NCBI GenBank assembly: GCA_019677205.1
Contig: JAAMXY010000443.1
Coordinates: 1 to 14,877, forward strand
Source of the DNA: Pinguiococcus pyrenoidosus
Taxonomy: Eukaryota; Sar; Pinguiophyceae; Pinguiochrysidales; Pinguiochrysidaceae
Length of the DNA stretch: 14,877 nucleotides
Direction of reading: 5' to 3'
Below, one piece after another: positions 8,501 to 14,877 of the stretch (position 1 is the first letter of the stretch; every line of letters begins with the position of its first letter). The notes beneath the pieces are model-generated. The model saw only the letters and a list, made by a program, of their open reading frames with translations. It was not told the DNA's origin and did no database searches. The position numbers and the translations under genes are program-made.

Positions 8501-9379
8501 GCTTCTCCCTAGTTTTCGCAAGCGCCTGAGAGGGCGTCGATCTTCTCATGCAGAACGTGACGTCGTCGTCAAGACTGGCCACTTCTAAGCTATCTTCTAT
8601 CGAGCTTACTGGCGACTTCTTCGTGCGCTGAAAGCTCCGTCGTTCGCGGCTTTGGACGCTGGCACTTGACATCAAGACGATCGGATCCTCGCGCACGTTC
8701 TCTGGGGTTTCTATGCTATCTCTGGCTGGGGTGGTGGCGTCGTCGCCGCTTTCTGGCTTCAGGTTGAGCCCCAACTCTTCAGGCTCCTCGAAGGGCTCCT
8801 CGGGTTCAAAATCCTCCTCGTAGTCCTCCAAGCCCGCTTCCGCGTCATACTCCGGTGGCGACGGTGCCTCAGTCTCGCCAGACTCGTCGCCGAGCTTCCA
8901 CTCCGTGGTGATCAGGAGCTCGTGAGATTGTTGTGTCTCCTCCGGCAGCCTTTTCACCCGCACTGGACCCCTCTGCCCCTGGAGGAAGGTCGGCGGCTTC
9001 GGGGACCAGCCTCGTCGCCTGCTCTTCCCGCCCACGGCGGATCTCTCTGGACTGGCCGACACCGCAGGCGCTTTGTCACGCAGAAGGGGGGCTTTCCCCC
9101 GCTCGAGGCGCTTCTCAGGACTGCTCTTTGGCGGCGGGCGCCGTCTCCTCTGACGTCCCCTGTGCAAGTCTGCGCGAAGCGGTCACTTCCGGGTGCCGAG
9201 CTCGTTGCGGATCGGCGAGAAGGGGTCCTACCGGCATTGGCACCAGAGAAGCAGGTGCGAAACTCCTTTTCGGCGCCCTTGGTGGCCGTCGTTTCCGTCC
9301 GGCGTCGCTCGCGATTCGCTGCGGCCAGGTGCCGCAAGTACTCCCGGTGGCGGATCTGCGCCGCCTCCGCGGCGTCCAT
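5526..9379 (-). CDS. KATNIP: Katanin-interacting protein (KATNIP/KIAA0556 family), two exons
   Basis: KATNIP family proteins bind katanin and microtubules and act at the basal body/ciliary base. Exons in transcription order: 9379-9232 and 9169-5526; the intron is 62 bp (gtagga...cgcag). The product is 1263 residues, shorter than the vertebrate protein (~1600). The second exon's frame has no upstream ATG, and splicing to the ATG at 9379 fixes this, joining FRTCFSGANA to DLHRGRQ. An N-terminal coiled-coil-like stretch (REYLRHLAAANRERRR) is followed by a long charged, disordered region with an acidic block near residues 156-183. Three DUF4457-like beta-rich repeats lie at about 417-545 (ELTLYSTWGVSN), 868-1005 (IEITSTWGDEHFCGL...FWNYNK) and 1058-1192 (RLVLHSSLGDDYYIGL...IRIRNYSK). 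The STWG/SSLGD...GL openings and NYxK endings are the strongest family evidence. The first repeat is the most divergent. One 3.6-kb exon carries nearly the whole protein. Confidence 0.88.
7328..7384 (-). repeat. 21-bp coding tandem repeat in KATNIP (IGNDxQG)
   Basis: The disordered linker between the first and second KATNIP repeats contains two and a half units encoding IGNDGQG, IGNDVQG and IGK. The nucleotide period is 21 bp with a few substitutions (gatgccctgcacgtcgttgc versus gatgccttgcccgtcgttgc on the + strand). This fits slippage within an unconstrained linker. Confidence 0.7.
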
Positions 9380-9804
9380 TGTCCAGCTGGGCTGCTGGTC
9401 CCTCCGCTACGGGTGCGAGTGGCCGAGCATCCTCCGGGGGGGGCTCACGCGGCCAAAACGTTCTGAGATGCGCACTCAGAACATCCGGCACTTTGAATCT
9501 GCGCCGTGGGTTTTCCCCGCGCTTCCGCACGCGTGATACAGCTTATCTGCACCGGGCAGCCACAAAGCCTCATTGGCTGGCGCGGTCGTCTTGGCGTTTC
9601 GGCTAGAGTTATGAATTGCACGAGATGCAGAAGAACAGTACGGCAGCGGAAGGCGCTGAGAGAAGAATTGACCAATCGAGCGCCGCCATCGGCCTCCGAA
9701 ACCGGGAGATCAGCTGATCCTGCGTTGTGCTGAGAAGACGGAACGAAACGCAAAGTGCAGCGCCGACCTTCGGCGTCTTCAGCTGTCCGGCCCAGTGCAG
9801 AGGA
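9380..9804. promoter_or_regulatory. Divergent promoter spacer between KATNIP and the EF-hand gene, with CCAAT boxes
   Basis: This 425-bp spacer contains a CCAAT box on the + strand (9672-9676, 129 bp before the EF-hand ATG) and a reversed one (attgg, 9572-9576). It also holds an 8-bp-arm inverted repeat gttctgag-atgcgca-ctcagaac (9460-9482), whose left arm belongs to the 12-mer aacgttctgaga (9457-9468) seen upstream of SHMT. A run of eight Gs sits near 9436-9443. Open frames crossing the spacer are uninterrupted only because of high GC; none resembles a protein. Confidence 0.5.
9460..9482. promoter_or_regulatory. Inverted repeat gttctgag-N7-ctcagaac
   Basis: Perfect 8-bp arms are separated by atgcgca. 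The site is 81 bp upstream of the KATNIP start and 322 bp upstream of the EF-hand start. A dimeric factor-binding site is plausible; no specific factor is claimed. Confidence 0.4.
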
Positions 9805-10345
9805 ATGACGACTCCGGAGCTGACTCAAGAGGAAGCCATCGCGTGCGTGGCGGTGTTCAACGCGCACGCGAATGGTGGAGACACCATCACCGTGTGGGAC
9901 ATGAAAACGTGCATGGACACCGTTGGTCTTTCCCTGTCAGAAGTGGTGCGTCGCCTCCCACCGAAGCCTCTCACAAGACGTCGAGACGACGACGCTCAAT
10001 GCCCGTTATCTGGCGCTGCTTCAGGAGCTGTTCCACCTGGCGAGCCAGGTCGATAGCAACACGACTTGCCGCGCGACGTTGGATCAATTCCTGCGCATTG
10101 TCTCGGCGCGAAAGCGCTCGCTCATCAAGCTGTCCAAGGCTAGCGCAGAGGACGACATGCTTGAGACCTTTGTGGCCTGCGGGGGCCGCAGAAACCGAAC
10201 AGGGAACGTGAACAAAGCTGCCCTCACGAAGATCCTCCGGGACGAGTTCGGCATGTTCTTCGACATCGAGGCGAAGTTCGATGAACTAGATCTTAATCAG
10301 ACTGGACGGCTCGACTACAGTGGCTTCCAGAAGCTGCTTTCTTGA
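9805..10345 (+). CDS. Calmodulin-like protein with degenerate EF-hands, two exons (junction uncertain)
   Basis: Two adjacent frames must be joined. The first starts at the ATG at 9805 (G at -3) and reads MTTPELTQEEAIACVAVFNA...; the second ends at the stop at 10343-10345. Introns that restore the frame are 9946-9985 (40 bp, gtgcgt...gag), 9943-9985 (43 bp) or 9926-9977 (52 bp, gtcttt...aag). All are unusually short, so a sequencing indel is also possible. With the first option the product is 166 residues, calmodulin-sized, with four EF-hand-like helix-loop-helix units. The best loop, DLNQTGRLDYSG (about 149-160), keeps D1, N3, T5, G6 and hydrophobic 8 but has Gly where the bidentate Glu/Asp 12 belongs. 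The loops in units 1-3 are worse, so calcium binding looks weak or lost. The C-terminal half (TFVACGG...NVNKAALTKILRDEFG) resembles EF-hand proteins often found in axonemes. Such a role would fit the divergent pairing with KATNIP but is inference. Confidence 0.7.
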
Positions 10346-10459
10346 TGTCTCGGCGCCTGTCCTCGCTGACGATGCTAGAATGAGCCGGACACGAAGGAGG
10401 GAGAGTCGGGGGTTTGCGCTTTGGAAGGGCCCGCTGTGAGGGAAATGGCAACGCTCAAG
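10346..10459. other. Convergent 3' spacer between the EF-hand and OTU genes
   Basis: This 114-bp spacer lies between two facing stop codons. It is purine-rich on the + strand (gaaggagggagagtcggggg). No gene or clear polyadenylation signal is visible. Confidence 0.5.
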
Positions 10460-11625
10460 TCAGTTTCTTCTCGCCCCGGCCCGCGACGGAAGGGCTCGGT
10501 CTGCCGCCATCATGGTTGCCTGCTTACCGTCTGGCTTGAATTGCTCTAAGACAGCGTTTGGCGGCCGGAGATGGTCGCCCTGCGCCTCTCCTTCGCACGG
10601 GAAGAGCGCCAGGAAGTGGTTGCCAGTCAAGCTTTGATCACCAGGCCTAGGCCAGCGGACGACCATGATCCACCCGCAAGCGAAGCCTCTCTGTGCGCCC
10701 CCTCGTTCTGACCGTACCTGACCGATGGGAATCTAGAATCTGCAGACAGGATGTGCAAGGCCTCCAAATCGTCAAACTTTGGGGATCCGAATCGCGCAAT
10801 GAGCCGCATGAAGAACCTACGCAGAGACGATCATGAGCGCCATGAGCCGCTGCGGCGGCGTCTCTATGGCACATCATCCCTCCCATCACCTCGAATCTGC
10901 GGACAGAAGCTCATAGACATGAATCGGACGTCGCAACGCATTGCTAAGAGCGACAATCTCCGGCCCTCCTCCCCACTTTCCGTCTCTGCCGCGAAAGGAT
11001 ACGACGGTGAGATCGTTGTTGCCGTCGTCGTTCCTCCTTGTTCTTCTTCGCCAGCAGCGTCTCAAGGGCCGCATCTCAAGCTTGGCACTTACTGTCTCAT
11101 TCGCTGGCAGTAGACATCGCAAGACGTGTCGTACGTCTCCGCCACGCTTTGGACAAGATGCTCCGGAGACACGCGCTGCCCGTGCTCCAGGTACAGGCGT
11201 CGGCGTCGCCCCCCCAGGCAAAGTCCCCCTGATGCGGCCCGCGTTCTCAGCTTCCTGCCGCTGCCGGAAGCCGCATTGATGTCCCGAAAGTGCTCCTCAA
11301 TCTTCGCGACCGACGCGCTGATGTTGCGCGAGCCGGTGAGGACGTCCACGGCGAGCTGGCGCATGGTGCCACTCAAATTTCGGAGCTCCGGCAGGCTGTT
11401 CGCGCCGTGCTGACCGGTCTCCGCGTAGTGCAGCGCGACGGAGAGAGCATTGAAGAGGCAGTTGCCGTCCCCGGGCACCTGGCGCACGCGCATGCTGAGC
11501 GGCAACTCGTGGACCGGATACACCTCCCGGAGGAATCCTCGCGAATCCAGCGGACTCGAGAGCCCAAGTCGCGCCTCGAGCAGCACGCACAGCAGCGCCA
11601 CGCGCACTCCTCGTGCGCCGCGCAT
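10460..11625 (-). CDS. OTU-family cysteine protease with possible signal peptide, four exons
   Basis: OTU proteases are papain-like deubiquitinases. Exons in transcription order: 11625-11093, 10985-10890, 10816-10718, 10631-10460; introns are 107, 73 and 86 bp, and the product is 299 residues. The catalytic Asp/Cys motif is VPGDGNCLFNALS (D53, C56), and the catalytic His motif GNHFLALF (H248) lies in the last exon. Between them are KWGGGPEIVALSNALRRPIHVYEL and FGSPKFDDLEALHILSADSRF. The exon chain is supported because only this combination rebuilds a full OTU domain. The N-terminus (MRGARGVRVALLCVLLEARLGLSS) has a basic start and hydrophobic core like a signal peptide, although Glu and Arg interrupt the core; only ~25 residues separate it from the catalytic region. 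A basic insert (GSGRKLRTRA...GGRRRR) falls near 121-143. The ATG is 154 bp from the divergent ALG5-like start. A further donor-like gtaagc in the last exon (downstream of the His motif) makes the C-terminus less certain. Confidence 0.88.
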
Positions 11626-11779
11626 GGCTCTTCCGGGGAAACGACGCGCGCGAGAGCCAGGCCGCAGCGACAGTCGAAGTGTGCGGCGCGTCCGCGCCGC
11701 GGCGTGTCCGTCCGCGAGGCGGACAGACACCGCAGGGATTCCGTGCCCGGAGGCGCTCCAAGCGCCACAGGAGTGGACC
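11626..11779. promoter_or_regulatory. Compact divergent promoter between the OTU and ALG5-like genes
   Basis: Only 154 bp separate the two outward-facing ATGs, the shortest divergent spacer here. It is very GC-rich with several CpG-rich blocks (gacgcgcgcgag, gcggcgcgtccgcgccgcgg). No TATA or CCAAT box is evident. Core promoter elements for both genes must overlap or lie within the coding regions. Confidence 0.5.
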
Positions 11780-12997
11780 ATGCGGTCTTCGTGGCGGCAG
11801 ATGGGTCTCGTGGCCCTGGGAGTGGTGGCTGCGGCGGCGCCACTGGCGACGCTTCCCCGACCGCGCGTGGTCGTGGCGTTTCCCGCGTTTAATGAAGAGC
11901 TGCGCCTCCCCGTGGAAGAGGTGCGGCGCTTGTCCCGTTCTCCAGGAGGGACTGGAGCTGAGCAAAGTGCTTCGCTCCTTTGCAGTATATCACATATGCC
12001 AACTCGGTGGCTCGGCAGCGCCAGATGCGCCTGCTGTTCGTCGACGACGGCAGCACGGACGGCACGGTGGCCAAGCTGGAGCAAGTGCGCCGCGGCGCTC
12101 CCGACGTCGTGGAGGTCATGCTGCTGTCCGAGAACCGCGGCAAAGCGGAGGCCATTCGTCTGGGAATGCTGCACGGCCTGGAGATGGGCGCGGATGCGGT
12201 GGGCTTTTGGGATTCGGACCTCGCAACGCCGCTCCGGACCATCGCAGCTTTCGATGTGAGCATCTGGGCTTGTTCTTGTACTTGGCTTGGAGGTGGACAC
12301 TCATCCTCTTCCTGGCCATCCCTCCACTGATGTGGAATGCTAGGACGTCCTGGAGAGGGACGAGGCGCTCGAGATGGTTTTTGGTGCTCGAGTGGCGCTG
12401 CTGGGGAGGAATATCCAGCGCGAGGCGTCGCGGCATTACCTGGGCCGCGTTTTCGCCACCCTCGCCAGCATGATCCTCGACTTGAGGATCTACGACACGC
12501 AATGCGGCGCCAAGCTCTTCCGCGCGTCCCCAGAGCTGAAGGCGGTCTTGGCGACCAGCTTTCATTCCAGGTGGATCTTCGACGTGGAGCTCATCGCGCG
12601 CTTCGCAGTGGGCCGGCGCCTCGCAAGGGATGCGGCCCACGCCAAGGGGCATGCGCTTCCACCCGCGGTGGATGAGAGCGTCTTTGAGTACCCTCTAGAC
12701 GAGTGGACCGACATCAAGGGATCCAAGCTCAAGTTTCGGGATCAGGTCGGTGCACTGTATGGCCTCGCGTACATCTGGTGGTCGTACTTCTCCTGGTTTG
12801 CGGCGTGGCCGACAAGTGTTGTGGGGCTTCTTGATGAGCAGCAGCTCCCGTACCTGAAGCTTCGCCAGAATCTGATGAGCTCAGCGGGGCCCGAAGGCGA
12901 TCGCGCGCGAGAGCGCTTTGGCTTCTATTTGAACGTGATCGGCGCGATGGGTCTGACGTTGGCCGTCGGGGTTCTTGGGCTGCTTTGGCTGCTGTGA
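11780..12997 (+). CDS. ALG5: Dolichyl-phosphate beta-glucosyltransferase-like GT2 enzyme (ALG5-like), three exons
   Basis: ALG5 transfers glucose from UDP-Glc to dolichyl phosphate on the cytosolic face of the ER, supplying donor for N-glycan precursor glucosylation. Exons: 11780-11920, 11986-12255, 12344-12997; introns are 65 and 88 bp and the product is 354 residues. A hydrophobic N-terminal segment (MGLVALGVVAAAAPLATL) is a likely signal anchor. GT2 motifs follow: VVVAFPAFNEELRLP, LLFVDDGSTDGT (66-74), SENRGKAEAIRLGM, DSDLATP (123-129), IYDTQCGAKLFR (188-194 core) and SRWIFDVELIARF. DSDLATP and DTQCGxK are typical of dolichyl-phosphate sugar synthases of the ALG5 type. After WTDIKGSKLK, where the eukaryotic enzyme normally ends, there are ~87 extra residues. 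These contain an aromatic hydrophobic segment (about 273-301) and a C-terminal membrane helix (about 331-354). A related bacterial-type GT2 with another lipid acceptor is the main alternative. Confidence 0.82.
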
Positions 12998-13120
12998 TGT
13001 GCTTTCGCTGCCCCGCGTCGAAACGGCCCGGAGGCTTGCAACGAACGGAATAGACTTCTTTCCTTGACGAGAAAACGACCCTTAGCGGACGGTACACACA
13101 GGGAAACGCGCACATAAACG
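12998..13120. other. Convergent 3' spacer between the ALG5-like gene and MVK
   Basis: This 123-bp spacer lies between facing stop codons and holds both 3' ends. It is less GC-rich than its flanks, with a ttctttcc tract and agaaaacgacc. No gene is seen. Confidence 0.5.
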
Positions 13121-14732
13121 CTAAACCGCACAGTCCCGGAGCACCTTCCTGAACAAGTTGTGCACTCGTACAATCACATCTGGGTGCCGAATGGCAACGA
13201 GAGCGATGCTCGACACAAGCCCGATGAGCGCTCCTGCCACAACGTTCTGCGCTAGCTGAAGCTGCTGAGCTGCTTCGTCGTCCTCTTCGTCCTGCCACTT
13301 CTCGAGCATGTGCCATGAAGCGCCGAGACCGCCTAGCTCGCTCTCGATGCATTCGAAGCCTGCGGACCTCATGGCAAACTTGAGACCTCGCACGACAATC
13401 CACGACGGCTTGGCATCCTTCCCAGCTTGCAAGAGCACGAGAGCGCATCCACCGCCGCCAGCTCCCGTCAGTTTCGCTGCAAAGCCCCACTGGTCCGCAA
13501 TGTCTACCACCGTCTCTAGGGCAGGGTGACTGACGTCCAGAGCGCGCAGCAAGGAGTGGTTCAGCCGGAAGAGCTCCGACGCAGCCGCAGTGTCCCACTC
13601 CTTCGCCGCTTCGTCTTGCGTTGATGATGTCCCTGCCGAATGGCTGGGGTTCGCGCTTGGTGCTTGCTGCGCAAACGCGTCCGCAATGCAGCCGATGCTT
13701 TGGAAGATATGCTCAACCGCTGCGCAGGATCACGGCGGTCAGCAACCCCCGAAAGCTTTCATTCACCCCCGCGACTCCTGGGATTCCTATGACTCACCTC
13801 CCCGCATGCGCCCGAGCTTCTCCCTCACTTCTGCCACGAGCTGGTGCGTCGATCGGGGCACCAGAGTGTTCACCACGACGATGTTGAGCGTCGGCACCGG
13901 TTCCAAGGGTGTCATGGAGAACGGGTTTTTCACCTGGGAAAACCCTGCGTTAGCGACAGAGCATTGTCCCTCACCAACCAAATTGTAGATAGATATACAA
14001 ACAAAGCAAAACCGCAAGGCCCATGAGACTCATAAGACTCACATAGCGCATCGCCCCTCCATGCGTGGAAATGGTATTGTCCAAGCCTGAGGGCGTGCCG
14101 TGCACGATGGTCTCCGCGACGTACGCCCAGTCATTGATCTCGACCAGCGTCTCGGGCGGGGGCACCAGGAACTCCGCTCTCTGGTCATCGTCCGAGGGAT
14201 CTCCAGTCATGGACTCGCCAACGATCTTCTTGCGCAGGCCGATGAGGGCCATCGCCGACGCCACGCAGAACGCCGCGGAAGATCCAAGGCCAGCGCCGAC
14301 AGGCAGCTTGACGCGCTTTGCCTTCACGATCAGTCCGTCCACCCTCTCAGGCAGCAGCAGGATCGCAAGGCAGAGGTACAGCAGCGGCTTCAGGCCCTGC
14401 TTCGCCGCCCGATCATAGTCTCCAAGGAGGTTGTCCAGAGCATCCAGCACGACGGCCTCGGGCGCAGCTTTCCCAAGGGTTTTGATGCCCGTGGCCAAGA
14501 CCACGCTCAGTAGCTCGCCAGTGGACACCGAGAAGGCGACAGTGTTGCCACGGCCATCCTTGAGGTCAGGAAGGTCCAGAACAACGCGCTGCTCCAGCAA
14601 CTGGGCCGCTGACACCTTGATTCGCAGGTCAGAGAGGGCAGCTGCAATGGCAGGGGCCCCGTGCACCACCGAGTGCTCCCCGAAGAGAATGGCCTTTCCG
14701 GGCGCACTTGCTACGCAGTGAGGCAGATCCAT
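13121..14732 (-). CDS. MVK: Mevalonate kinase with C-terminal transmembrane extension, three exons
   Basis: Mevalonate kinase phosphorylates mevalonate to 5-phosphomevalonate on the way to IPP, sterols and dolichol. Exons in transcription order: 14732-14043, 13933-13798, 13719-13121; introns are 109 and 78 bp and the product is 474 residues (human ~396). GHMP-kinase motifs are intact: SAPGKAILFGEHSVVHG (10-26), KLPVGAGLGSSAAF (142-155), ETIVHGTPSGLDNTIS (207-222, catalytic Asp about 218), NTLVPRSTHQLVAEV and KLTGAGGGGCALVLL (358-372). The domain normally ends near FECIESELGGLGASWH (about 397-412). Here an uninterrupted frame adds ~62 residues: an acidic linker, a 19-residue hydrophobic helix (434-452) and a basic 22-residue tail, as in tail-anchored proteins. 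A Ser/Thr-rich insert sits near 297-309. ATG 14732 has A at -3 and G at +4 and matches the family start. An in-frame ATG at 14846 would add 38 acid-free residues, and the frame stays open to the window edge. Confidence 0.93.
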
Positions 14733-14877
14733 CGTAACGAGCGAAGGGGGTCTCGACTTGGGACGGACCACTCCGGAGAGCGCTTGCGGCGCCGCAACCC
14801 TGCGCCCCACAAGCAAGGGAATTATTAGCATGGGGTGGAAGCTCATCTGAAGCGACCTCTCGCCGCAGCATACTGAT

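Noticed and set aside
11450-12473. Long + strand frames upstream of and across the ALG5-like exons
   Set aside because: The part before 11780 is antisense to OTU exon 1, and one frame runs through ALG5 exons out of frame. Only the segments matching GT2 motifs were kept.
12729-13598. 289-codon open frame on the - strand spanning the ALG5-like 3' end and MVK exon 3
   Set aside because: It overlaps two well-supported genes in another frame; Arg/Ser-rich composition is typical of an antisense GC shadow.
13934-14042. Alternative acceptor at the first cag of MVK intron 1 (exon starting at about 13944)
   Set aside because: It breaks the frame with exon 1; the cag ending at 13934 keeps the frame and the conserved region.
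1-14877. Bacterial or viral origin, mobile elements, CRISPR arrays, tRNA or rRNA genes
   Set aside because: Spliceosomal introns, eukaryote-specific genes (Sm G, proteasome beta4, KATNIP) and the lack of terminal repeats, transposase motifs or RNA gene folds argue against all of these.

Overview
The window is nuclear DNA from a GC-rich unicellular eukaryote with a compact genome. Eight of the nine genes have recognisable families. Seventeen short introns can be placed in those eight, mostly 62-109 bp; all follow GT-AG with quite variable donors (gtaag, gtgcg, gtacg, gttcg). There is no bacterial operon structure, rRNA, tRNA or CRISPR array. A KATNIP homologue implies a ciliated or flagellated organism, and a mevalonate kinase implies a working mevalonate pathway. 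Together these suit a flagellated protist or alga, but I cannot name the lineage. The plain GT-AG introns and opposing genes argue against a typical dinoflagellate layout.

Layout: (1) an unrecognised proline-rich protein on - (155-1093); (2) serine hydroxymethyltransferase on +, five exons (1464-3443); (3) spliceosomal Sm protein G on -, three exons (3742-4345); (4) proteasome subunit beta type-2 (beta4) on +, three exons (4731-5474); (5) katanin-interacting protein KATNIP on -, two exons (5526-9379); (6) a calmodulin-like protein with degenerate EF-hands on +, two exons with an uncertain junction (9805-10345); (7) an OTU cysteine protease with a possible signal peptide on -, four exons (10460-11625); (8) an ALG5-like dolichyl-phosphate glucosyltransferase on +, three exons (11780-12997); (9) mevalonate kinase with a predicted C-terminal membrane anchor on -, three exons (13121-14732).

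All nine genes alternate strand without exception. The window is therefore a series of divergent pairs sharing 154-425 bp promoter spacers and convergent pairs separated by 51-298 bp. The two longest introns (SHMT intron 3, 166 bp; SNRPG intron 1, 306 bp) are the only ones above about 110 bp. Both hold TTGG-rich hexanucleotide repeats in the same sense orientation.

Most genes are unrelated housekeeping genes (one-carbon metabolism, splicing, proteasome, cilium). The exception is the convergent ALG5-like/MVK pair, which touches the start and the use of the isoprenoid-dolichol pathway; both proteins have membrane segments. The points most worth checking are the membrane-anchored mevalonate kinase, the strict strand alternation, the OTU protease with a signal-peptide-like N-terminus, the sense-oriented intron repeats, and a 12-bp element shared by two divergent promoters.
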